Of a stretch of DNA of 7,500 bases, positions 1 through 7,137 are shown piece by piece (the stretch's first letter is position 1; each line of letters starts with the position of its first letter). Source of the stretch: an uncultured Phenylobacterium sp. (GTDB taxonomy: Bacteria; Pseudomonadota; Alphaproteobacteria; Caulobacterales; Caulobacteraceae). The stretch lies in contig CAMFIW010000119.1 in assembly GCA_945952355.1 (NCBI GenBank), positions 1-7,500 on the forward strand, given 5' to 3'. The position numbers were made by a program, and so were the translations under genes. A model generated the notes under the pieces. The model had not been told where the DNA came from, ran no database searches, and was given only the letters and a program-made list of their open reading frames with translations.

Positions 1-1
1 G

Positions 2-3000
2 TCATCGACCGAAGGCGGTGTGATCCCGTCCGTCTTCGGCCGCATGAAGGTCGGCGGCAATATCTTCTGGGCCACCGACTTCCTGGAGAAGGCGACAACC
101 ACGACCCAGGGCGGCAGTGGCAAGGGCGGTGGGGGCGGCAAGGTCCAGACCACAAGCTATGCCTACTCCTGCTCCTTTGCCGTCGGGATGTGCGAGGGGC
201 CGATTTCGGGGATCGGGCGCATCTGGGCCGACGGCAAACCCTTCGACGTGCCGGGCGCGGTCTGGCGAGTCTACACAGGCTCGGAGACCCAGCTGCCCGA
301 CCCCTTCATCGAGGCGAAGATGGGATCGGGCAACGCCCCGGCCTATCGGGGCACGGCCTATGTCGTCTTCGAGGAACTGCCGCTGGAGAAGTTCGGCAAT
401 CGCATCCCCCAGCTGTCCTTCGAGGTGATCAAGCCCGTCCTGACCGAAGGCTCGATGGAAAGCATCGTCCGGGCGGTCAACCTGATCCCGGGCGCGGGCG
501 AGTTCGTCTACGCGACCGAGACGATCACCCGGTCGTCAGGCGGCGCCTCGACGCCCGAGAACCAGAACAGCACGGCGGGCACGGCGGACCTCCCCGCCTC
601 GCTCGACACCCTCGAACAGGTCGCGCCTAACCTCGAAAGCGTTTCGCTGGTCGTCAGCTGGTTCGGCACCGATCTCCGCGCCGGGTCTTGCCTGATTCAG
701 CCGGGGGTCGAGACTACGACCAAATCCACCACACCGAAGCTTTGGTCGGTGAACGGCGTGGCCCGCGCGGCGGCGCATCAAGTCTCCCTCTCAGGTGGGA
801 ACCCGGCCTTTGGTGGCACGCCTGCGGATTTCGCGGTGGTGCAGGCTATCCAGGAGCTCAAGGCCCGAGGCAAGCGCGTGACCTTCTATCCCTTCGTCAT
901 GATGGATATCCCGGCCGGGAATACCTTGCCGAACCCCTACAGCGCCAACGCCGCTACTTTGGGCCAAGCGGTCTATCCTTGGCGCGGCCGGATCACAGTC
1001 TCCCCCGCCGCCGGTCAGGTTGGCACCGTCGACAAGACGTCCGCCGCGGCGTCTCAGGTTGCGGCCTTCTTCGGCGCCGCGACGGCCGCGAACTTCACTG
1101 TGAGCGGCACCACGGTTTCCTGGACCGGTCCGGTTGAATGGAGCTATCGGCGGATGGTTTTGCATTATGCGAAGCTTTGCGCGGCGGCGGGCGGAGTGGA
1201 TGCCTTCCTGATCGGCTCGGAATTGCGCGGCTTGACCACCGCGCGGTCCGATGCCCGGACCTATCCTGCTGTCGCCAGCCTCCGTGCGCTCGCTGCCGAT
1301 TGCCGGTCGATCCTGGGGGCAAGCACCAAGATCGGCTATGCGGCGGACTGGTCGGAATACTTCGGCCATCAGCCCGGTGATGGCACCGGCGATGTCCTAT
1401 TCCACCTCGATCCGCTCTGGGCCGATACCAACATCGACTTCATCGGCGTGGACAATTACCTGCCGCTCTCCGATTGGCGCGACGGCACTGCCCATCTGGA
1501 TGCGGCCGCGAGTTGGTCGGGCATTCACGACCTGGCTTACCTGAAGGCCAATGTCGCGGGCGGCGAGGGCTTCGACTGGTTCTATGCCTCCGATGCGGAT
1601 CGCACCGCACAAGCCCGCACGCCAATCACCGATGGCGCCTATGGCAAACCCTGGGTCTATCGGCCGAAGGATTTCCTGAACTGGTGGTCGCGGTTTCACG
1701 GGAACCGGCCGGGCGGGGTCGAAGAACTGGTGACCTGGACCGGCACCACCGCTGCGCCGATCGGCAACTATGAGGATGTCTGCTGGTCAGACGCGCGCGG
1801 CATCTTCGTCGCGGTGGGTTCCTCGGCGGGCGGCGCGCGGGTGATGACCAGTGCCGATGGAGCGACCTGGACGGGGGCGTCGATCCCGACCGGGGACTAT
1901 GGGTTCTGCGGCATCTGCTGGTCGCCGCAGCTCGCGAGGTTCCTCGCCGTCGGCGGGATCAGCAGTGCCAATGACATGATGATCTCCGCCGATGGGGTCA
2001 ACTGGACCATGGTCGCCTCCGGCGCCTCGGCACTCTGGAACAAGGTCTGCTGGTCGCCCGCGCTGGGCAAGTTCTGCGCCGTGGGCGACAGCGGGCAATA
2101 TGGCAGCTCGGCGGATGGGATCACCTGGACCGTCGGGTCGAACACCCTGTCCGCCTGGCGGTCGGTCTGCTGGGCAGCTGGCCTCGGCAAGTTCGTGGCT
2201 GTGGCAGAGACCAGCGGCACCGGCCAGTGCCTGAGCAGTGCCGATGGCACCACCTGGTCCCTGACAACCATGCCCTCGGGCAAGAACTTCAAATCGGTCA
2301 CTTGGTCGCCAGAACTGGGCGTCGTTTGCGCCGTCGGCTCCTCGGGCTCCGGACGCTCGGCGGTGTCGGCCGATCTCGTCAACTGGACCACTGGGAACTT
2401 CCCGGCGGCACAGGCCTGGCGCGGGATCTGCTGGGCAGCCGAGCTTGGGGTCTTCGTTGCCGTGGCTGACTCCGGCACCACCAGCCGGTCGGTGGTCTCC
2501 TACGATGGGGTGAACTGGCAGAGCTATGCCTCCGCCATCGCCACCTTCCGCGCCGTCTGCTGGTCGCGGCCCCTCTCGCGCTTCGCGGCCGTCGCCGTGT
2601 CCTCGACCAACAAGGCGATGTATTCTGAGACCTCTTCGCCCTGGCGGCCGGGGCTGAAGCCCATCCGCTTCACCGAGATCGGCTGCCCGGCCGTCGAAAA
2701 GGGCACCAACCAACCGAACGTCTTCTTCGACCCGAAGAGTTCGGAGAGCGAGTTGCCCTGGTTCTCGAACGGGGCACGGGACGATGCGATCCAGCGCCGT
2801 TACCTGGAAGCCCTGATCGGCTATTGGTCAACGCCCGCCAACAACCCGGTCTCGGCGGTCTATGGCGGGCCGATGATCGACATGGGCGAGGCGGCGGTCT
2901 GGTGCTGGGATGCGCGGCCGTATCCGACCTGGCCCGCCCGGGCCGATGTCTGGGGCGATACCGCGAACTGGACCGTCGGCCATTGGCTGAACGGGCGGCT

Positions 3001-4657
3001 CGGGGCCTCGGGGCTGGGCGATCTGGTGCTGGCGATCTGCGCGCGGTCGGGGATCGACCCCGCCGCCCTCGACGTCTATCGGATCGCCGATGCCGTGCCC
3101 GGCTATGTCATCGGGTCTTTGGAAAGCCCGCGAGGGTCCATCGAACCGCTGGCCCGCTACTTCGGCTTCGATGTGGTGGAAAGCCAAGGCGCGCTGCGCT
3201 TCGTCGCCCGAGGCGCTGGGCCTGTCGCGTCGATCACAGCCGACGGGCTCGTCGCGGGCGAGAAGGCCGAGGGCGAGGACATCGAGTTCGTCCGAGGCCA
3301 AGAGACCGAGCTTCCCCGGGTCCTCAAATGGCGCCTGCTCTCAGCAGATGAGGACTACGAGGCGGTCACCGTGGAGGCGCGGCGGGTGACCGTCGACAGC
3401 GTCCGGGTGGCGGCCGAGCAATTCGCCGTCGCCCATCCCCCGGAACAGGCCGACCGCAACGCGCGTCGCTCCCTCTTCGAGGCCTGGATCGGCCGCGAGA
3501 CTGCGACCTTCGGCCTGCCGCCCTCTCGGCTCGCTCTCGACCCCACCGATGTCGTCACCATCGAGAACGATGGCCGAACCCTGCAATTCGCCCTGACCCA
3601 GATTGCCGACACGGACGCCCGGCGCATCGAGGCCGTGCGGCGGGACAATCTCGCCAACAATCTTGGCCCCGGCCCAAGCCGCGGCGTCTCAACCACGGTG
3701 CCGGTCGTCTTTGGCCCGCCCGATGCCGAGATCCTCGATCTGCCACAGCTGTCCGAGGAGGTGGCTGCTCACCGACCTTTGGCCGCGGTCGTGGCTTCTC
3801 CCTGGTATGGGACAGCCGCGATCTGGCGGAGCGCCACACTGGATGGGTTCGGGCTATTCGCCACGGCCGGGATTTCTGCGCAGTTTGGGGTTCTGGCGGC
3901 TCCGCTGGCCTCCGGTCCGATCTGGCGCTTCGATCAGGCGAACACGATCACCGTCGACGTGACCTCGGGCTCGCTCGCGAGCGTCTCCGACGCCCAGCTC
4001 TTTGCGGGCGAGAACCTGCTCGCCCTGCAAACCGCGCCAGGGATCTGGGAACTGATCCAGTTCGGCACGGCCACTATCGTCTCGCCCGGGCGCTGGACCC
4101 TCTCTCGACTTCTCCGCGGCCAGGCTGGCACCGAGGACGCAATGCCTCCACTCGCACCCATTGGCAGTCGCATCGTGTTCCTGGGCGCGGCCTTGGTGCC
4201 GATGCCGATCACCGAGTCCGAGATCGGCATGCCCTGGAACTGGCGGATCGGCCCGGGGGATCGCGGGGCTGGCGACGCGCTGAACCTGCCGCTGACCTTC
4301 ACTCCCCAAGGGCGTGGTCTTCGACCCTGGAGCCCGGTTCGGATCAAGGGGGTGTGGCTGGGATCGGGAGATATCGCAGTGACTTGGCTGCGCCGCACCC
4401 GGTCGCTCGCCGGGGACAGCTGGACCGCGCCTGAAGTGCCCTTGGGCGAGACCTCCGAGTCTTGGGACCTGCTGATCCTGAACGGCGCCGGGGCAACGAT
4501 CCGCACCGTCGCAGGCCTTTCCTCGGCCGCCTGGACCTATACCGCCGCGATGCAGAGTGCCGACTTCGGCGGTCCGGTGGCCAGCCTCCGCCTGCGCATT
4601 TTCCAGAACGGACAACTCGGCCGGGGCGCCCCGGCCGACGCCACCCTAACCCCCTAG
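2..4657 (+). CDS. GTA g15-like ('megatron') phage tail-tip / host-specificity protein with TIM-barrel domain and inserted beta-propeller (5' partial)
   Basis: This is the large protein at the distal end of a GTA-like or siphophage tail, thought to contact and help penetrate the recipient envelope. The frame is open to the window edge. The residues before the GTG at 20 (SSTEGG) belong to the family's conserved N-terminal motif before VFGRMKVGG, so the true start lies upstream, probably by some 50 codons. Numbering from that GTG: a glycine-rich linker (about 31-41); a tail-tip segment (to about 200); a GTA TIM-barrel domain from about 205 to 990, with IGSELRGLT (Glu401) and FTEIGCPA (Glu886) as candidate glycosidase-type acids; seven Asp-box-like repeats (570-875) interrupting that barrel; a phage-tail_3-type domain (about 1040-1200); and beta-rich C-terminal domains with WLRRTRSLAGDSW. 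RcGTA g15 is about 1,300 residues, so the extra length matches the insert. The TAG stop overlaps the next gene's ribosome binding site. Family identity is secure; enzymatic activity is unproven. Confidence 0.93.
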   Translation, partial: SSTEGGVIPSVFGRMKVGGNIFWATDFLEKATTTTQGGSGKGGGGGKVQTTSYAYSCSFAVGMCEGPISGIGRIWADGKPFDVPGAVWRVYTGSETQLPDPFIEAKMGSGNAPAYRGTAYVVFEELPLEKFGNRIPQLSFEVIKPVLTEGSMESIVRAVNLIPGAGEFVYATETITRSSGGASTPENQNSTAGTADLPASLDTLEQVAPNLESVSLVVSWFGTDLRAGSCLIQPGVETTTKSTTPKLWSVNGVARAAAHQVSLSGGNPAFGGTPADFAVVQAIQELKARGKRVTFYPFVMMDIPAGNTLPNPYSANAATLGQAVYPWRGRITVSPAAGQVGTVDKTSAAASQVAAFFGAATAANFTVSGTTVSWTGPVEWSYRRMVLHYAKLCAAAGGVDAFLIGSELRGLTTARSDARTYPAVASLRALAADCRSILGASTKIGYAADWSEYFGHQPGDGTGDVLFHLDPLWADTNIDFIGVDNYLPLSDWRDGTAHLDAAASWSGIHDLAYLKANVAGGEGFDWFYASDADRTAQARTPITDGAYGKPWVYRPKDFLNWWSRFHGNRPGGVEELVTWTGTTAAPIGNYEDVCWSDARGIFVAVGSSAGGARVMTSADGATWTGASIPTGDYGFCGICWSPQLARFLAVGGISSANDMMISADGVNWTMVASGASALWNKVCWSPALGKFCAVGDSGQYGSSADGITWTVGSNTLSAWRSVCWAAGLGKFVAVAETSGTGQCLSSADGTTWSLTTMPSGKNFKSVTWSPELGVVCAVGSSGSGRSAVSADLVNWTTGNFPAAQAWRGICWAAELGVFVAVADSGTTSRSVVSYDGVNWQSYASAIATFRAVCWSRPLSRFAAVAVSSTNKAMYSETSSPWRPGLKPIRFTEIGCPAVEKGTNQPNVFFDPKSSESELPWFSNGARDDAIQRRYLEALIGYWSTPANNPVSAVYGGPMIDMGEAAVWCWDARPYPTWPARADVWGDTANWTVGHWLNGRLGASGLGDLVLAICARSGIDPAALDVYRIADAVPGYVIGSLESPRGSIEPLARYFGFDVVESQGALRFVARGAGPVASITADGLVAGEKAEGEDIEFVRGQETELPRVLKWRLLSADEDYEAVTVEARRVTVDSVRVAAEQFAVAHPPEQADRNARRSLFEAWIGRETATFGLPPSRLALDPTDVVTIENDGRTLQFALTQIADTDARRIEAVRRDNLANNLGPGPSRGVSTTVPVVFGPPDAEILDLPQLSEEVAAHRPLAAVVASPWYGTAAIWRSATLDGFGLFATAGISAQFGVLAAPLASGPIWRFDQANTITVDVTSGSLASVSDAQLFAGENLLALQTAPGIWELIQFGTATIVSPGRWTLSRLLRGQAGTEDAMPPLAPIGSRIVFLGAALVPMPITESEIGMPWNWRIGPGDRGAGDALNLPLTFTPQGRGLRPWSPVRIKGVWLGSGDIAVTWLRRTRSLAGDSWTAPEVPLGETSESWDLLILNGAGATIRTVAGLSSAAWTYTAAMQSADFGGPVASLRLRIFQNGQLGRGAPADATLTP
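1727..2644 (+). repeat. Seven tandem Asp-box-like repeats (probable seven-bladed beta-propeller) inside the TIM-barrel domain
   Basis: These are protein-level repeats of 40-45 residues. Each has a core like VCWSPALGKFVAVG followed by an Asp-box-like turn such as SADGITW. The cores begin at 1778, 1913, 2045, 2165, 2297, 2426 and 2555, giving spacings of 135, 132, 120, 132, 129 and 129 bases. Asp-box-like turns are SADGATW, SADGVNW, SADGITW, SADGTTW, SADLVNW and SYDGVNW; the seventh is degenerate (SETSSPW). A TW strand before the first core resembles the end of a blade and could supply the ring-closing strand. Six of the seven cores carry Cys before the Trp; the fifth has Thr. Such propellers often bind glycans or proteins, so a receptor-binding role at the tail tip is plausible but inferred. 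Confidence 0.85.
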
Positions 4658-4660
4658 GAG
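4656..4660 (+). promoter_or_regulatory. Ribosome binding site of the tail fibre gene, overlapping the upstream stop
   Basis: AGGAG lies 9 bases before the ATG at 4670 and shares its first two bases with the TAG stop of the tail-tip gene. This arrangement suggests translational coupling of the two tail genes. Confidence 0.75.
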
Positions 4661-4669
4661 ACCACCGCC

Positions 4670-6652
4670 ATGGCGGATACGCCCAACCTGGTTCTGCCTT
4701 ATCTCGCGGCGAACCAGTCGCAAAAGCATGTCACGGTCAACGATGCGCTGCGCCGCCTCGATGCCCTGATCCAGATAGTCGTCCAAAGTGCTGCCCTTGC
4801 CACGCCACCTCCGACACCCGCCGAGGGCCAGCGCTGGATCGTCGCCAGTGCCCCCACCGGCGCATGGGCAGGCCAGGCAGGCAAGATCGCCGCCTGGCAG
4901 GACGGCGCCTGGGCCTTCTATACCCCGCTCGATGGCTGGACGGCCATCGACGCCAGCAATGATGCGATGCTGATCTTCAACGGTGGGACTGGGACCTGGG
5001 GGCTGCTGATCACTGGCGCCTTCTCCGACGCAGCCTTCACCCTGCAGGACGATGGCGATCCGACCAAGCAGGCGCGGTTCCAGATCGGGGGCTTCACCAC
5101 TGGCACGACGCGGGTCTTCACCCTGCCGGACGCAAACGCCACCCTTGCCGTGCTGTCGATCAACCAGACCTTCTCCGCCAAGCAGACCTTCTCGGCGAGC
5201 AACAACGACTTCGGCACCTCGACGGGATCGGGGACGACCAACCTCGCATCAGGCGCGGCCACGAGCGGTAACACCAAAACTCTGAACATCGGGACCGGCG
5301 GGCTTTCGGGATCGACCACCGCCATCGCCATTGGCTCGGCCGTCGCCGGAGCGCTGGGCGCGCTGACGATCAACAGCCCGACGGTAACCTTTGCCTCGTC
5401 GGTCTCGGCGATTGCCATGACGGCGGCCAATGTGTCGGCTCTATACCTCGGGCTGGGTGGTGCCGCGGCGGACGCGACGAACCGCCTGTCGATCAACGCC
5501 CCGGCATCGCTCTTCAACCACGCGGGCGCCGGGCATCAGGTCAAGGTCAACAAGGCGGCAGCGAGTGACACCGGCTCCTTCCTTTTCCAGACCGGGTTTT
5601 CTGGTCGGGCGGAGTTTGGCCTCACAGGATCGGACGATTTCCAGGTCAAGGTCTCGGGTGATGGGGCAACCTGGTTCAATGCCTTGCAGCTGGAACGGAC
5701 CTCAGGCCGGGTCCGCGCCATGGTGGCTCTGCAACTGTACCCGAACGCAGGCGATCCGGGAACGGTGGCGGACGGCGATCTCTGGTACAACGCCACAACG
5801 GGGAAGTTCCGGGGCCGTCAGGCGGGTGCTTCCTATGACCTGATCGGCGGCGGCGGCGGGGGCGGGACAGCTTGGGCCTCGATCACCGGCACGCCGAACA
5901 CCCTTGCGGGCTATGGGATCGGCGATGCCGTCGGCCTGACAGGCGCGCAAACCATCAGTGGCGCCAAGACCCTGTCGGCGCCCGTAATCCTTGGTGCGCA
6001 AGCCTCCGATCCTGCCTCACCCGCCAATGGCACGCTCTGGTTCAATGGCACCACTGGCCAGGTGAAGGCCCAGACTGGCGGCGCAGCGCGGATCATCGAT
6101 GCCCAAAACGACGTGGCCTGGCTGACGCCGCCCTCGGGCGAGTTCATGCTGACCACCTGCGGCGCGGGCGGCACGGCACTGACTTCGGTCGCAGGGGTAG
6201 CGAACCGCATCGACATCTTCCCCTTCACGGTACGGGGCGAGACGGACCTGACCTATGCCGGGCTTGCGATCAACGTGGTGACCCTTGTCGCGGCCTCGAC
6301 CGTTCGCCTGCTGATCTATGACTCCGACGGCCAGGGGCGGCCGAACGCCAAGATTTACGAGAGTGGCGACGTGGGCACCTCGACCGCTGGCATTCAGACC
6401 GTGACCGCCTCGGGCACCTTGGCCAAGGGCCGCACCTTCTGGCTCGGGGTCCAGCATTCGGCCACCGCCACGCTCTCCACATGGGCCGCCACAGCGACGC
6501 CCGACATCAATGGCGGCACGGCGATTTCCACGACGGCGCGGAAAATTCTGCGCCGCTCGTCCGTGGCCTATGGGTCCGCACCTGCCACCTGGGGCTTTCT
6601 CGGCTCCGAGGGCAACGCCTCCACCGCCCCGGCGATCTGGCTGAAGGCCTGA
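4670..6652 (+). CDS. DUF2793-containing phage tail fibre protein with C-terminal receptor-binding-type domain
   Basis: This 660-residue protein is a probable tail fibre. Residues 1-108 match the DUF2793 pattern of Rhodobacteraceae phages and GTAs, with LPYLAANQSQKHVTVNDALR near the start and EGQRWIVASAPTGAWAGQAG following. Residues 163-235 are fibre-shaft-like, rich in Thr, Ser and Gly (SGNTKTLNIGTGG). About 290-350 is a segment often found in these fibres (SFLFQTGFSGRAEFGL). Two similar modules with a D-L-W-Y-N / T-L-W-F-N core lie at about 361-387 and 447-474. Between them are seven glycines (393-399) and a phage-fibre repeat (WASITGTPNTLAGYGIGDA). Residues about 500-660 look like a beta-sandwich receptor-binding domain (TVRLLIYDSDGQGRPNAKIY). 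The ATG is supported by AGGAG 9 bases upstream. RcGTA also uses a DUF2793 fibre, encoded away from its main cluster; here the gene directly follows the tail-tip gene. The receptor cannot be told from sequence. Confidence 0.9.
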   Translation: MADTPNLVLPYLAANQSQKHVTVNDALRRLDALIQIVVQSAALATPPPTPAEGQRWIVASAPTGAWAGQAGKIAAWQDGAWAFYTPLDGWTAIDASNDAMLIFNGGTGTWGLLITGAFSDAAFTLQDDGDPTKQARFQIGGFTTGTTRVFTLPDANATLAVLSINQTFSAKQTFSASNNDFGTSTGSGTTNLASGAATSGNTKTLNIGTGGLSGSTTAIAIGSAVAGALGALTINSPTVTFASSVSAIAMTAANVSALYLGLGGAAADATNRLSINAPASLFNHAGAGHQVKVNKAAASDTGSFLFQTGFSGRAEFGLTGSDDFQVKVSGDGATWFNALQLERTSGRVRAMVALQLYPNAGDPGTVADGDLWYNATTGKFRGRQAGASYDLIGGGGGGGTAWASITGTPNTLAGYGIGDAVGLTGAQTISGAKTLSAPVILGAQASDPASPANGTLWFNGTTGQVKAQTGGAARIIDAQNDVAWLTPPSGEFMLTTCGAGGTALTSVAGVANRIDIFPFTVRGETDLTYAGLAINVVTLVAASTVRLLIYDSDGQGRPNAKIYESGDVGTSTAGIQTVTASGTLAKGRTFWLGVQHSATATLSTWAATATPDINGGTAISTTARKILRRSSVAYGSAPATWGFLGSEGNASTAPAIWLKA

Positions 6653-6681
6653 GCCCTCCTCTGCATCTTCCCCCGAACCCG

Positions 6682-6688
6682 AAAGGAG
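6682..6688 (+). promoter_or_regulatory. Ribosome binding site deciding the GTG start of the holin-like gene
   Basis: AAAGGAG lies 6 bases before the GTG at 6695. The first in-frame ATG (6728) has no comparable site, so the GTG is preferred. The 42 bases between the fibre stop and this GTG show no clear terminator hairpin. Confidence 0.75.
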
Positions 6689-6694
6689 CCCATC

Positions 6695-7036
6695 GTGGCA
6701 AACCAGAGCGATTACTGGTCATGGATTATGACCGACCAGGCGCGCACGGCGCTCGCCGGCGCCGCAGGCGGCATCGTCCGCTGGGTCACGCTCCGCGAGC
6801 GCTGGCAGGACGGCGCGGCCTCCCTCCTCGTGGGCTCGATCTGCGCCCTCTACGTCGGACCCTTCGTCAATCCCCTGATCAAGCCGATGATCGGGGACCT
6901 CGCGCCCAACGGAGACAGCAACGGCTTCGCCTCCTTCATCGTTGGTCTGGGCGGCATCTCCATCGCGGGGCTGCTCATCGACCTGATCCGCACCCGGGCG
7001 ACCAAGGCCAAGGAGGGTGACGATGCGCAAGGGTGA
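6695..7036 (+). CDS. Small holin-like integral membrane protein
   Basis: This 113-residue protein starts at a GTG with a good Shine-Dalgarno sequence. It has two clear hydrophobic stretches, about residues 41-62 (SLLVGSICALYVGPFV) and 78-98 (FASFIVGLGGISIAGLLIDL). A weaker Ala/Gly-rich segment lies at about 16-28. The C-terminal tail is charged (RTRATKAKEG). Size, topology and position just upstream of an endolysin-type amidase fit a holin, which would form inner-membrane lesions that let the amidase reach the peptidoglycan. I do not recognise a specific holin family signature, so the function rests mainly on context. An unrelated small tail- or lysis-associated membrane protein is the alternative. 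Its 3' end overlaps the next small gene by 14 bases. Confidence 0.75.
   Translation: MANQSDYWSWIMTDQARTALAGAAGGIVRWVTLRERWQDGAASLLVGSICALYVGPFVNPLIKPMIGDLAPNGDSNGFASFIVGLGGISIAGLLIDLIRTRATKAKEGDDAQG
7011..7016 (+). promoter_or_regulatory. Consensus Shine-Dalgarno for the 31-residue membrane peptide
   Basis: A full AGGAGG lies inside the end of the holin-like gene, 6 bases before the ATG at 7023. It is the strongest ribosome binding site in the window and is the main argument that the very short downstream frame is translated. Confidence 0.7.
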
Positions 7037-7118
7037 TCGCTTCCGCCACCTCCGCCGTGAGTCGCTCTTCTGGGCCGTCGCAGTCGTGGCGGGCTTCCTT
7101 TTCTTCGTCTGCCTCTGA
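7023..7118 (+). CDS. 31-residue single-pass membrane peptide in the lysis cassette
   Basis: This small gene runs from an ATG to a TGA and encodes 31 residues. The N-terminus is strongly basic (MRKGDRFRHLRRE). Residues 15-31 are almost entirely hydrophobic (LFWAVAVVAGFLFFVCL), so the peptide should cross the membrane once with its N-terminus inside. It overlaps the holin-like gene by 14 bases in another frame and ends 19 bases before the amidase start, as expected of a translationally coupled lysis-cassette member. The perfect AGGAGG at 6-base spacing supports real translation. A role as holin partner, antiholin or other lysis helper is inferred from position only; I recognise no family. A cysteine sits next to the last residue. 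Confidence 0.65.
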   Translation: MRKGDRFRHLRRESLFWAVAVVAGFLFFVCL

Positions 7119-7125
7119 TCCACTG

Positions 7126-7131
7126 AAGGGA
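7126..7131 (+). promoter_or_regulatory. Ribosome binding site deciding the amidase start
   Basis: AAGGGA lies 6 bases before the ATG at 7138. It supports this start over the upstream in-frame GTG at 7033, which lies within the small membrane-peptide gene and would add 35 residues unlike the amidase family. Confidence 0.65.
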
Positions 7132-7137
7132 CATCCC

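Noticed and set aside
20..22. GTG as the start codon of the large tail-tip gene
   Set aside because: The frame is open to the window edge, the codons before it encode part of the conserved SSTEG-type motif of the family, and there is no suitable ribosome binding site.
1787..2713. 308-codon open frame on the minus strand across the propeller repeats
   Set aside because: It is antisense to a well-supported coding repeat region. Its Pro/Gly/Arg-rich composition and lack of any recognisable domain fit a shadow of GC-rich coding DNA.
3854..4615. 253-codon open frame on the minus strand
   Set aside because: It lies wholly antisense to the conserved C-terminal part of the tail-tip protein and shows no domain or start signal.
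4462..4962. Plus-strand open frame bridging the tail-tip and fibre genes
   Set aside because: It is out of frame with both genes. Its product is Arg/Pro-rich and featureless, while both overlapped genes have clear family matches there.
6653..6694. Possible terminator or promoter between the fibre and holin-like genes
   Set aside because: The 42 bases are C-rich with no stem-loop plus T-run and no convincing -35/-10 pair; only the ribosome binding site is supportable.
7033..7137. In-frame GTG extension of the amidase by 35 residues
   Set aside because: The extension overlaps the small membrane-peptide gene, is unlike amidase N-termini, and the ATG at 7138 has its own ribosome binding site at proper spacing.
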